In this document: positions 42,922-50,445 of the stretch, in pieces
Layout: the number at the start of each line of letters is the position of its first letter
Position numbering within the stretch: the first letter of the stretch is position 1
Source of the DNA: Desulfomicrobium baculatum DSM 4028
GTDB lineage: Bacteria > Desulfobacterota > Desulfovibrionia > Desulfovibrionales > Desulfomicrobiaceae
Direction: 5' to 3'
NCBI RefSeq assembly: GCF_000023225.1
Contig: NC_013173.1
Span: 1,428,501 to 1,492,500 of the forward strand
DNA length: 64,000 nt
Program-made: the position numbers and the translations under genes
Notes under the pieces: model-generated
What the model was told of the DNA's origin: nothing
The model's database searches: none
Seen by the model: the letters and a program-made list of their open reading frames with translations, nothing else

Positions 42922-44496
42922 TCAAGAAGGCCCCCCACGTTTGAAGGCCGCCTTAACCCATGCCTTAGCTTCTGTAATAGGGCTTGGGCCTCCTTTCTGA
43001 AGGAACATGCTGGACGTGGCTTGAATGGACGTGACGTTGCCTGTTTTCGTCTGAGAACTCAAGGTAATAAGGGCTTTCTTCGATTCTGATGCTGGGCCGA
43101 ACAAGTCTTCGTAGCCCTGCCAGGCTTCGCCGGTGACAATGACGTAGCCCAAGTCGACGCGGGGGAGTGTCGTGGTCAATTTTTCGTTCGCGCGAACGCA
43201 GGCCCGCAAGGCGAGGGTTTTGGCCTTGTTGTCGAAGAAAAGCAGTATCACATTCTGCCCTCGATCTTCCTCAAAGACGAAAGTGATCGCCTTTGCGGAA
43301 TTATCCGATGAGACAGCGTGCGTAAGTGGAAATGTTGCGAGATGAACTGAATTCGGCTCATCTGGAATAGGCTTTTCTGGGGCCTGCTTGGTTTGCGTTT
43401 GTGGGGGGCTGAAAATGCTGGTCACGGTGGCCTGCATGGTTTTGTAGGCACCGATCAAGAGGAGGGCGGCCAGGGCGCATGCTGCTAATTTGAGCGTCAG
43501 CGCAGACCACTGAATTTGTTTGGTTGGCGATTGCTTGTGCTGCGAATCCTGGCCGGAAAGAAGGGCTTGCAATGTCCTGGTTAAATCCTTGGGGGCTGCT
43601 GCCTGGGCGGACGTGCTGTCGTGAGGTGAATTCGTCTGGACGTGGGCGTAGATGACGCCGCATTTCGGGCATTCGCCCGCGCTAAAGTGCAGATCATCGT
43701 TTTGTGTACGCTCATAATAGCATTTCGGACAGACAATGCCGCCGGTCTTGGACTGAGGGACCATTGGGCTGGGTTGTGCTGTCTGGTCGGACAACGCCGC
43801 GGCCAGAAAGGGGATGATTTGATCCCTCGCCTGGGCCGGAAGACTCCCACGCTGCGAGAGAATATACGGCCGTAAGAAGCGGATATTCAGCACCTCAACG
43901 CCTCTCACCAGCCCACGAATTTGTATAAATCCCCGAGAGAAGCAAAGAATAGGCATGATCGTCTGTCCGCCAAGTCTCTCCGCGCCCAGATGATCCCGGA
44001 GCGAGTAGGTTTGGCTCCAGCATTGATTCAAAAAATCCTTGAAGAATTTACGCCCGTTTCTGAGCAGAACGTCGTTTTCCTGGGTTATGTTCCCTTTCTG
44101 GCTCTTGGTCTCCACCAGAAAAATGCCATTGGGGCCGATTACGACATGGTCGATGTTGAAACCAGGGAATTCGAGGTCATGGAAGACGTAGTAATCGTCA
44201 GGGAGTTCCTGAAGGGCGTCGGCGACGGCTTGTTCAGCTTCGGCGCCTGTGTCGGCGTCGGAAATGCGTTTTTTGAGCTTGATTCCGGTTTCTTCAAGTG
44301 ACTTGATGGAGACGATATAAATGCCAGCGACCACGACGCCCCAGAAAAAATGGCCACGGGTTAGCAGATAATACCCGAGAGGTATCAGCAGCAGTAGCGA
44401 AAGCATGGGCAGGGCGATGCGCGAAAGCAAGTCCTGATACCGTGTGTCGCCCATGGAAAAAACACTTTTCCCAGCTGATCCAAAGACCTGAGCCAT
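42922..44496 (-). CDS. Membrane-anchored NERD-domain protein with zinc ribbon
   Basis: A 524-residue protein. Two adjacent transmembrane helices lie at about 25-70 (ALPMLSLLLLIPLGYYLL and HFFWGVVVAGIYIVSI). A NERD nuclease-related domain follows at about 85-210 (AEQAVADAL, VFHDLEFPGFNIDHVVIG, then LVETKSQKGNI). Further on are a CPKC...CPKC zinc ribbon near 275-300, another hydrophobic segment near 350 (LAACALAALLLIGAY) and a periplasmic-looking tail. Start at 44496 (MAQVF) has GAGGAGG directly upstream. It sits just before the BREX operon in the same direction but has no known BREX role. Confidence 0.78.
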   Translation of the reverse strand: MAQVFGSAGKSVFSMGDTRYQDLLSRIALPMLSLLLLIPLGYYLLTRGHFFWGVVVAGIYIVSIKSLEETGIKLKKRISDADTGAEAEQAVADALQELPDDYYVFHDLEFPGFNIDHVVIGPNGIFLVETKSQKGNITQENDVLLRNGRKFFKDFLNQCWSQTYSLRDHLGAERLGGQTIMPILCFSRGFIQIRGLVRGVEVLNIRFLRPYILSQRGSLPAQARDQIIPFLAAALSDQTAQPSPMVPQSKTGGIVCPKCYYERTQNDDLHFSAGECPKCGVIYAHVQTNSPHDSTSAQAAAPKDLTRTLQALLSGQDSQHKQSPTKQIQWSALTLKLAACALAALLLIGAYKTMQATVTSIFSPPQTQTKQAPEKPIPDEPNSVHLATFPLTHAVSSDNSAKAITFVFEEDRGQNVILLFFDNKAKTLALRACVRANEKLTTTLPRVDLGYVIVTGEAWQGYEDLFGPASESKKALITLSSQTKTGNVTSIQATSSMFLQKGGPSPITEAKAWVKAAFKRGGPS

Positions 44497-44855
44497 TTCC
44501 TCCTCGTCCTCCTGGTTCGTGAGCACTCGAAATGTGCTGCACATTTTGTTGCAGCCATTTTGATAAGCCTCAGCTGGGCGAAAGTGTCAAGAATTTTAGG
44601 ATGTAAGACATCTTGGCCGGTGTTGTTGAATTCGTGCGGAAAATTGGTTCTTGTCAGACGCCAGCCGAAACATAATGTTTCCAATACACCTTCTTTGGGG
44701 ATTTATCGTCTTGGATAGTGGAGATCGTCCCAGGCTGTTGGGACGATCTCGTGGAAATTCTGTTGCGCTTTTTCTGTTTGGTAAGCGGTATCAATGAAAG
44801 GCCATCTCGATTTATTTCGGGATTTTTTCGATGATTATTGAACTATCTGAGCGTG
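44497..44855. other. Intergenic region with a perfect 12-bp hairpin
   Basis: There is no gene-like frame on either strand. A perfect 12-bp stem (GAGATCGTCCCA at 44,721-44,732 and TGGGACGATCTC at 44,739-44,750) with a 6-base loop is the only clear structure. No T-run follows on either strand, so it is not a simple terminator. Confidence 0.45.
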
Positions 44856-45119
44856 TTATTCATGAGACGATGCGTTATTCATGGCATCCAACTCTGCAAC
44901 CGCATCCTTTGCGGCGTGGTAGTCCTTCTCCATCAGATACTTACGCAGAATCAGGCGCTCTTTTGACGTCACCTTGAGCTCAGGGTGAAGGCGTATGCGG
45001 TCGTCTTCGATGTCCCAAGGATACTTTCGCAGTATGCGCCTGAGCGTAGTCACTTCCTCGGGATCAATCGGATTCTTTGGAGGCCTCACCTTGGAGAAGT
45101 CATAGACCATTGTGTGCAT
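44856..45119 (-). CDS. Hypothetical small protein at the end of the phosphoesterase operon
   Basis: An 87-residue, charged, helical protein. Central sequence is EVTTLRRILRKYPWDIEDDR, then HPELKVTSKERLILRKYLM; the C-terminus is Asp/Ala/Asn-rich. GGAG lies seven bases before the ATG at 45119, 14 bases after the metallophosphoesterase stop. No family recognised. It is probably co-transcribed with the two phosphoesterase genes and might be a partner or inhibitor, based on position only. Confidence 0.6.
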   Translation of the reverse strand: MHTMVYDFSKVRPPKNPIDPEEVTTLRRILRKYPWDIEDDRIRLHPELKVTSKERLILRKYLMEKDYHAAKDAVAELDAMNNASSHE

Positions 45120-45132
45120 GGGTGTTCTCCTC

Positions 45133-45996
45133 TTATCTACGCTTGGGTTTCTTCATGAACGTTTCAAGAAGCAGGGCGCCTTTTTCCTGCAAGGCGTTCA
45201 GATCGGGCGCCGTAAGATCTTTGAACTTTTCCTGGCCGACGAACTCGCCTTGGAACATCTTTTTTTTCGGGTCGTATCCCATTGCAAGCACATTGCCGCC
45301 AGGGAAGGCCGAAAGCCAGAAGAGCCCATCCCTTGGCTGAAGCCATTCGATCATCATGCCCGACATGCCCACCCCGGCAACCCTGACGCCGCCATCAAGC
45401 ATGGCGTCATAACGCTCGTGGTGATGAGCGTGAACATGAATTCTGGCCTTGAGGGAGCGGGCCACTTCACCCAGGATCCGGTAGCCGAGTTTGTAGGATT
45501 CCGGGGCCTCGTGACTCACGATGACGTCGACGCGGGTCTTGCTGGCAAGGCGGGCCATCAGCGCAAGGTCTTCCGGGAAAATTGTCGTGTGATCCTGCGG
45601 GGCGAGCTTCTTGTCCTTGCGAATCAATGCCAAGCTTTGGCGAGTGTCCTGGGGGCGGACGTGGGGCAGGTCGCTCAACGTCGTCTGCCGGTCAACGCCC
45701 AGGACATTGGACCGAAAAGTGCCGCCGAGACCGGCGATGCGCAGGCCATCAATCTCCACCACGCGGCAATGCAGGTTTCTGTCGGCCATAGACGAGTGAT
45801 GCTTGATGTATTCGGGATCGTCACTGTCATGGTTGCCGAATATCCACCATGTCTTTGCCGCGATCTCCGGGCCGAGGATGGCTGCCAGATCGTCGAGGGG
45901 TTCCTGGTCGCCAAGGAGGACGACTGCTGTGGCCCCTACTGCGGCTTCGAGCATGGGTTCAAAGTCGCCGTGGCAGTCCCCGACGAAAAGGATCAT
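45133..45996 (-). CDS. Metallophosphoesterase, paralog 1
   Basis: A 287-residue calcineurin-like phosphoesterase with the full metal-ligand set: GDCHGDF at 6-12, GDQEP near 30, GNHDSDDPEY near 54, THEAPES-like block (SHEAPESYKLGYRI) near 165, and HVHAHHHERYDA near 187. Substrates of such stand-alone enzymes include cyclic nucleotides, phosphoproteins and RNA ends; nothing here discriminates between them. Its start overlaps the preceding paralog's stop by four bases. The two proteins are clearly related throughout (same GDCHGDF, GDQEPL and HHHERY motifs), so they arose by tandem duplication. Confidence 0.8.
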   Translation of the reverse strand: MILFVGDCHGDFEPMLEAAVGATAVVLLGDQEPLDDLAAILGPEIAAKTWWIFGNHDSDDPEYIKHHSSMADRNLHCRVVEIDGLRIAGLGGTFRSNVLGVDRQTTLSDLPHVRPQDTRQSLALIRKDKKLAPQDHTTIFPEDLALMARLASKTRVDVIVSHEAPESYKLGYRILGEVARSLKARIHVHAHHHERYDAMLDGGVRVAGVGMSGMMIEWLQPRDGLFWLSAFPGGNVLAMGYDPKKKMFQGEFVGQEKFKDLTAPDLNALQEKGALLLETFMKKPKRR

Positions 45997-46676
45997 GACC
46001 GGTCTCCCAGACCTTGGCCCAGCCAGAAAAAACCTTCGGCGGTTCTCGCCATTCCGATCCCTTCCACGCGAATGTCACCGTCCAGGGTGGCGCTGTAGCG
46101 TTCGTGGTGGTGGCCGTGGATCAGCATCCTGACGCCCATGGCACGGGCAATGTCACCGAGGAGTGGGAAACCGAGCGGGTGAGACTCGGGTGCCTCGTGT
46201 GTGACTAAAACATCCACGTGTCCTGTCAGCGCCAGCAAGGATTTTAAATCGTCAGGAAAGATCGAGGTGAAGTCTGCGGGGTACGCTCGTCCGCCTCGCC
46301 GAAGTTTAATCCATGCTTCCCGGTAGTCCTGTGGGCAGTCCAGATCCACTTCGGCCAGGCGCGTGGTCTGGTCAATTTCGAACTTCTTTGCGCGGAACAC
46401 CCCGCCCAGACCCGCGACCCGCAAGCCCCCGATCTCGACCACCTGGCAGTGCAGGTTCCGCTCGGCCATGGATTCGTGGTGTGTCATGTAGTCGAGGTAA
46501 TCGCTGTCGTGGTTCCCGTAGATCCACCACGTCTTCGGGGCCACGCCAGGCCCCAGCTCCGCGGCAAGGTCGTTCAGCGGCTCCTGGTCGCCCAGGAGCA
46601 CTACAGCCGTGGCCTCGCCGGCCTCCTCGATGACAGGGATGAAATCCCCGTGGCAGTCACCTGCAAACAGAATCAT
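45993..46676 (-). CDS. Metallophosphoesterase, paralog 2
   Basis: A 227-residue calcineurin-like phosphoesterase with GDCHGDF at 6-12, GDQEPLNDLAAELG, IYGNHDSDYLDY, LVTHEAPESHPLGFPL and LIHGHHHERYSAT. It is shorter than paralog 1 at the C-terminus, lacking about 60 residues that in paralog 1 follow the last metal motif. It overlaps both neighbours by four bases, giving a fully coupled order: small protein, paralog 2, paralog 1. Function in a defence or toxin-antitoxin setting is inferred from the DUF6088 gene upstream. Confidence 0.8.
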   Translation of the reverse strand: MILFAGDCHGDFIPVIEEAGEATAVVLLGDQEPLNDLAAELGPGVAPKTWWIYGNHDSDYLDYMTHHESMAERNLHCQVVEIGGLRVAGLGGVFRAKKFEIDQTTRLAEVDLDCPQDYREAWIKLRRGGRAYPADFTSIFPDDLKSLLALTGHVDVLVTHEAPESHPLGFPLLGDIARAMGVRMLIHGHHHERYSATLDGDIRVEGIGMARTAEGFFWLGQGLGDRS

Positions 46677-46942
46677 ATTCCCCCACAGTCTTTGAAATTA
46701 GGCCCCCAGGACTCCCTCTCTGGATCCTGCACCCATCTCCACCATTCCTGGTAAACCAGATCGTCAAAGGGGCTCTTCAAGTTCTTCTCGCATCCGGCGA
46801 TCTTGTTCAACCGCACCATGATCTCCTGATCATCGAGCGCAGCTTGCCGCATCTCATCCCAATCCTGTTGGCGGCCTCTGGTGATGCAGGAGTCAATAGC
46901 CGCCGGGGTCCACAGTTCATGGTTCAAATTTCTGTGCTTCAT
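46673..46942 (-). CDS. Small protein between DUF6088 and phosphoesterases
   Basis: An 89-residue protein starting at 46942 (MKHRNLNHELW), inside the last codons of the DUF6088 gene (26-base overlap). It is rich in Trp, Arg and acidic residues (IDSCITRGRQQDWDEMRQAA, then VYQEWWRWVQDP). I recall similar small proteins immediately after DUF6088 genes, often before a nucleotidyltransferase, but cannot name a family. Its stop overlaps the ATG of the next phosphoesterase by four bases. Confidence 0.6.
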   Translation of the reverse strand: MKHRNLNHELWTPAAIDSCITRGRQQDWDEMRQAALDDQEIMVRLNKIAGCEKNLKSPFDDLVYQEWWRWVQDPERESWGPNFKDCGGI

Positions 46943-47726
46943 TTCTTCTTTTCTTCCACCGCCGTTCCCACGCTCTATAAGTCCGCCCAGGTCCAACCAA
47001 TTTCCATTTTTTAAAATTTGGCAAAGCCTTATCAACGCCAACAAAGTATTCAGTCCTCGGATTCAATGTTTTGCGAAGCATTTCGCTCAAGTGCAGATGC
47101 TTCTCAATTTCAAATATCGCACCAAGCAACGCCCGTACCTGCGGAGGATATTGCAGTCCATACTTCAAAAGATAACCAAGATGCTCGATCGTCACGTGCT
47201 GTTTGAAGAGTAAAAAAAGTTGGTTCACAACGTGATTCGGTGACGAATCACTGACGTGACGTATTTCTTTGAGTGCATCAAGAATCATAAGTGCCAGCCT
47301 TGCCGCATGCACCTTCGGGATTTCTTTAATTGTAGATTGTATATAGCGCACTTTCTGGTATCCAAAACGCCTCTCATGAGTCCAACTAGGCGTCGCAATA
47401 GTCAAGACCATCGGGACTTGTGTAGAAAGTCCGAGGTCGTTATGCGCCCATGAGCCGGCAGGATAGCCCACATCCAGGGCCTCGCGCAGCAGTTCACGGC
47501 CAAAAAGCTCCATAGGGCCGAAACGGTCCGACGCCCTTGGCCGGTAGAACCGGCCCGGGTATGCCCGCCGGATCTCCTTGTCCTTGACCATCTGTCGCAG
47601 TGCCCGCGAGAGCGCCCTGCGCCTGGTCGTGGCCAGATCCCCGAAATCAGCGAAGCCGAAGCTCTGAGCAACCGGTATCTGCTCGACCATCTGCCTCACA
47701 ATCTCGATGACGCTTTTTTTTTTCAC
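46917..47726 (-). CDS. DUF6088 family AbiEi-like antitoxin/repressor
   Basis: A 269-residue protein of the DUF6088 group. The N-terminal winged helix (about 15-65, FADFGDLATTRRRALSRAL, then KEIRRAYPGRFYRP) and the following domain with GRELLREALDVGYPAGSWAH and ERRFGYQKVRYI resemble AbiEi antitoxins. Start is GTG at 47726 with GGAGG seven bases upstream. Codons 2-4 form a run of ten A, a possible slippage site. No nucleotidyltransferase toxin follows; instead come a small protein and two phosphoesterases. It should repress its own operon through the operators just upstream. Confidence 0.72.
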   Translation of the reverse strand: MKKKSVIEIVRQMVEQIPVAQSFGFADFGDLATTRRRALSRALRQMVKDKEIRRAYPGRFYRPRASDRFGPMELFGRELLREALDVGYPAGSWAHNDLGLSTQVPMVLTIATPSWTHERRFGYQKVRYIQSTIKEIPKVHAARLALMILDALKEIRHVSDSSPNHVVNQLFLLFKQHVTIEHLGYLLKYGLQYPPQVRALLGAIFEIEKHLHLSEMLRKTLNPRTEYFVGVDKALPNFKKWKLVGPGRTYRAWERRWKKRRNEAQKFEP

Positions 47727-47744
47727 AACAAAACCTCCGCAGCC

Positions 47745-47863
47745 CGCCTTTCACCGTCGCCTCATAGTACCAAAGTCTAAAAAAATTGGACTACCGTACT
47801 ATGAGCCGCCTTTCACCGTCGCCAAGAAGTACAGTAACGTCAAAATCTGACGCTAACGTACTT
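47745..47863. promoter_or_regulatory. Duplicated operator units upstream of DUF6088 operon
   Basis: Two units, each a 17-base direct repeat (CGCCTTTCACCGTCGCC at 47,745-47,761 and 47,807-47,823, 62 bases apart) followed by an inverted repeat. Unit 1 has TCATAGTAC / GTACTATGA (47,762-47,770 and 47,796-47,804, perfect 9 bp plus inner matches). Unit 2 has AAGTACAGTAACGTC / GACGCTAACGTACTT (47,827-47,841 and 47,849-47,863, 12 of 15 matching). They fill the gap before the DUF6088 start and are probably its binding sites; AbiEi proteins also use two inverted repeats. Confidence 0.65.
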
Positions 47864-48582
47864 CATCCCACTTCCACCCACCACTTGCCCCCAAGGCCTT
47901 CGCCGGACAGGCACTGCCAGGCGCAGCCATGATCCACTCCCTTTGCGTGTAAGTGGAAGTGCCCAAAGAACCACTGCTTTGGGTGAAACTCGCCCAAAAT
48001 TATGTCCAAAAGCGCCACTGTGGGATCCATAAGCCGGTCATGGTCAATCTTGTTCTTCGGGAGCTGCTGCAAGAAGGCCAAAGGCCCCGTGTGCGAGATC
48101 ACCATGTCGACCCGCCCTCCGTGGGCCAGGACTTGTGCCCGGGCGTGCTCCAGGTCCGTCTTTGTAGGCACTTCCCCGGCCCACCAGTCATCGCCCTCAA
48201 CGCGGCCCTCCTTGTCCGTTGACATCGCCCCACCAAAGAAGAGTATGTTTCTGCCGTCGTCCAGGGTCAGGATTGAGCCCTTGGGCATGTAGAAGCATCC
48301 CGGAACCGGGATCTCAATCGGTCCGTCCGGGGCAGCCTTCACGCGTTCCTGCAGATCGTCGTGATTTTCGTGATTCCCGTCGCACCAGTATATTTTTGTG
48401 CTTTGCGGCTTGATGGAATACTGATCGAATCGGCGATTTCTGGTGATTTTCTCTGTTCCGTGTCGATGTGGCCACCAGCCGAAATCTCCGCATTGCAGAA
48501 CAATGTCCGGCTTCTTTTTGTTCAGAAACTGGTTCAACGACCCAAAATCTGCGTGAATGTCGCCCATGATGATAATTTTCAT
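47863..48582 (-). CDS. Metallophosphoesterase, third and divergent copy
   Basis: A 239-residue calcineurin-like phosphoesterase. Motifs are MGDIHADFGSL at 6-16, QCGDFGWWPH near 36, WCDGNHENHDDL near 70, VISHTGPLAF near 160 and WFFGHFHLHAKG near 212. It belongs to the same superfamily as the two paralogs downstream but is a different subgroup, with longer loops around the GNHEN motif. Its stop touches operator unit 2 of the DUF6088 operon, so it is likely a separate transcript upstream. Divergent from the small XRE gene. Confidence 0.8.
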   Translation of the reverse strand: MKIIIMGDIHADFGSLNQFLNKKKPDIVLQCGDFGWWPHRHGTEKITRNRRFDQYSIKPQSTKIYWCDGNHENHDDLQERVKAAPDGPIEIPVPGCFYMPKGSILTLDDGRNILFFGGAMSTDKEGRVEGDDWWAGEVPTKTDLEHARAQVLAHGGRVDMVISHTGPLAFLQQLPKNKIDHDRLMDPTVALLDIILGEFHPKQWFFGHFHLHAKGVDHGCAWQCLSGEGLGGKWWVEVG

Positions 48583-48663
48583 AACAATCTGTAAGTAATA
48601 GATTTTTTCTCAAGATACGGCTTTAATGTCGGTGCCGGTAGAAGGTAAAGGTTGATGAATACA

Positions 48664-48675
48664 GTAATATATTAC
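48664..48675. promoter_or_regulatory. Perfect 12-bp palindrome in divergent promoter
   Basis: GTAATATATTAC lies between the divergent phosphoesterase gene (start 48582) and the small XRE gene (start 48738). An AT-rich palindrome in this position is a plausible binding site for the XRE protein. It is short, so chance cannot be excluded. Confidence 0.35.
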
Positions 48676-48737
48676 GTTGAGCTTGTCAATAGATTTCCGC
48701 TAGTCTCACCCAAAATAATCAGGACGGTGGTGGGGTC

Positions 48738-48965
48738 ATGTCAATTTACGATATTCGTTTGGAAACAACAGGGATTACGAGTAATGTGAAGCGAATCATG
48801 GAAGAGAAAAAAATATCCATAGTAGCGCTTTCAAATGAAACAAAGTTGTCCACAAAAATTATTGAGCGAGCCAGAACAAGCCAAATTAAATTGTGCAAGC
48901 TTGAAACTCTTGCAATAATTGCCAAGGGATTGAATGTAAAAATAGTTGAATTGTTTAACGAGTGA
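48738..48965 (+). CDS. Small XRE-type helix-turn-helix regulator
   Basis: A 75-residue protein that is little more than one XRE domain: VKRIMEEKKISIVALSNETK for helices 1-2, the recognition helix around LSTKIIERA, then LCKLETLAIIAKGLNVKIVE to close the fold. The start has only a weak GGTGGGG site. It is divergent from the third phosphoesterase and convergent with the integrase, whose stop is 26 bases away. It may control either neighbour. Confidence 0.75.
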   Translation: MSIYDIRLETTGITSNVKRIMEEKKISIVALSNETKLSTKIIERARTSQIKLCKLETLAIIAKGLNVKIVELFNE

Positions 48966-48991
48966 TATCTGGCAAAGCGCCGATTATACGA

Positions 48992-50170
48992 TTATTTTTC
49001 GGCGTTGATTTTTGAGACTGTGGCCTTTTTCTTCACCTTCACCATGTCATCCGCAAGAGAAGCGGCACGCCGCAGCGCCTGGTCGGAGAGATGTGCATAC
49101 CGTTTCGTCACGCTGAGGTCGCCATGAGTCAGGAGCGTGCCCACCTCATACAGGCTCGCGCCTGAACTGGCCAGATGGCTGGCAAAATGATGCCGGAGTC
49201 CATGCACCGGACGGAAGTCCGCCGGGAGTCCGGCTTTGTCCCTGAGTCGTCGTCCCATGCGCCGCATGTCTTCTCTGGCGCCTCCATTCTGGCCTGGCCA
49301 GATGTAAGGAGAGTTCGGGCGCACGATGCCTTTCAACACCTCCACCGCGCCGGGGGAGAGGGGTATGGTCTGCGTCTTTTCGTTCTTTGCCGTGGCCCCG
49401 CGCAGGGTCAGGAATCCATTCTCGAGATCCACGTCTGACCACATGACGTTGAGAAGGGCGGTCCGCCTGATCCCTGTCAAAAGTGCGATGCGGAAAAAGG
49501 CCGCGCAGTGCTGGTTCGATTCTTCATCCAATGCTTTAAGATATGCCGAAAGCTGGTCCTCGGTCATGAACTCGGTCTTTTCGTTATCTACGGTCGGCAT
49601 GCGGAACTTGAGGTGCACTGGCGGATCAATATGTCCCATGTCCGCCGCCCACCTGAGCATGCGCTTGAGCAGGGCCAGGACGTGTTTCTGGGTCTGAGCG
49701 GAGAGGGTCTTGCGCGTTCTGGGGCTCTTCGTCTTGGCCAGATTCCGGCGCAGACGTTCAAGGTCCAGCGTCACGATTTCGGAAGGGGTCTTCTCGCCAA
49801 GTTCGGGCAGGAGGCGGTTTGCATAGGACGCGTCCGGCTTAGCGCAGGCCCGGTCCTTGTGTGCATCATCGTATTCATCCCAGATCTTCTGGACTGTCCA
49901 GCGCCCGGTAATGGCTTCTTGGGCGGCCTTCTCCTGCGTCCTGCGCTCTGTGTTGGGCAAGGTTTGCCCCGTCATGCGTGCAGCCCTTGCCTGGGATGCC
50001 TTGGCTTCAGTCATGGCGGATGTGGACTTCCCCACGGGCTCTTCGATTTCCTTGGAACCACGCCCCCCGAGCCGATAGCGAATGTAATAGGTCTTTTCGC
50101 CATTCTCGGGATTTTTACGCCAATATACGCCTGGATATTTCTTCGACTTCTCGCGCTTTTCCTCGGTCAT
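48992..50170 (-). CDS. int: Tyrosine recombinase, island integrase
   Basis: A 392-residue phage-type integrase. The N-terminal arm-binding-like domain contains YPGVYWRKNPENGEKTYYIRY, and a core-binding helical domain follows. The catalytic domain has Arg in LTGIRRTALLNVMW, His-x-x-Arg in VHGLRHHFASHLA, His in LLTHGDLS and the Tyr nucleophile in VTKRYAHLS near residue 365. Start at 50170 (MTEEKREK) has GAGGGGG upstream. It lies 180 bases from the tRNA-Arg remnant and points away from it, the usual position for the enzyme that inserted the island. Confidence 0.9.
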   Translation of the reverse strand: MTEEKREKSKKYPGVYWRKNPENGEKTYYIRYRLGGRGSKEIEEPVGKSTSAMTEAKASQARAARMTGQTLPNTERRTQEKAAQEAITGRWTVQKIWDEYDDAHKDRACAKPDASYANRLLPELGEKTPSEIVTLDLERLRRNLAKTKSPRTRKTLSAQTQKHVLALLKRMLRWAADMGHIDPPVHLKFRMPTVDNEKTEFMTEDQLSAYLKALDEESNQHCAAFFRIALLTGIRRTALLNVMWSDVDLENGFLTLRGATAKNEKTQTIPLSPGAVEVLKGIVRPNSPYIWPGQNGGAREDMRRMGRRLRDKAGLPADFRPVHGLRHHFASHLASSGASLYEVGTLLTHGDLSVTKRYAHLSDQALRRAASLADDMVKVKKKATVSKINAEK

Positions 50171-50350
50171 GAATTCCCCCTCGCGTTTCGGTACCTCAAG
50201 CGATTCTTCCCCGCACCTTCCCCGCACGCAAGGCGTAAATACAGCTCGGGGACCAGAAGTCAATAGAGAGTGACTAATTGATAACTATCTGAAAAATATG
50301 AGATATAGGATGCAATGGGATTTGGTAGAAATTGATGAAAAAGTGACTTT

Positions 50351-50400
50351 TAAGCCTCCGGAGCTAAAGGCCGCAAGTTCGATTCTTGCATTGCGCACCA
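50351..50400 (+). other. tRNA-Arg(CCG) 3' remnant, probable att site
   Basis: The stretch reads as the anticodon arm to CCA end of a tRNA: anticodon loop CTCCGGA at 50,356-50,362 (anticodon CCG) with stem TAAGC/GCTAA (one mismatch), variable loop, T arm GCAAG-TTCGATT-CTTGC (50,373-50,389), acceptor strand ATTGCGC, discriminator A and CCA to 50,400. No matching D arm or 5' acceptor strand occurs at the right distance upstream, so it is a fragment. It is the duplicated 3' end left at the far side of an element integrated in tRNA-Arg. Confidence 0.75.
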
Positions 50401-50408
50401 AGAAAATC

Positions 50409-50445
50409 AGGGAGTTAGGTATTTAAGCCTAGCTCCCTTTTTCTT
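50409..50445 (+). terminator. Rho-independent terminator behind tRNA remnant
   Basis: An 11-bp stem (AGGGAGTTAGG at 50,409-50,419 and CCTAGCTCCCT at 50,428-50,438, one G-T wobble) with an 8-base loop is followed by a T-rich run. It is the expected native terminator of the tRNA gene whose 3' end precedes it, supporting the idea that chromosome begins here. Confidence 0.75.

Noticed and set aside
44721-44750. Rho-independent terminator
   Set aside because: The stem is strong but no T-run follows on either strand; kept only as an unexplained hairpin.
45112-46098. 328-codon plus-strand frame
   Set aside because: Opposite the metallophosphoesterase paralogs, whose metal-binding motifs are unmistakable on the minus strand.
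47745-47863. CRISPR-like repeat array
   Set aside because: Only two direct-repeat copies, and the intervening sequence is itself an inverted repeat. No cas genes are nearby. Operator units explain it better.
50305-50400. A complete, functional tRNA
   Set aside because: Although ATGCAAT upstream could pair loosely with the acceptor strand, the distance is about 15 bases too long and no D arm forms. Only the 3' half is tRNA-like.
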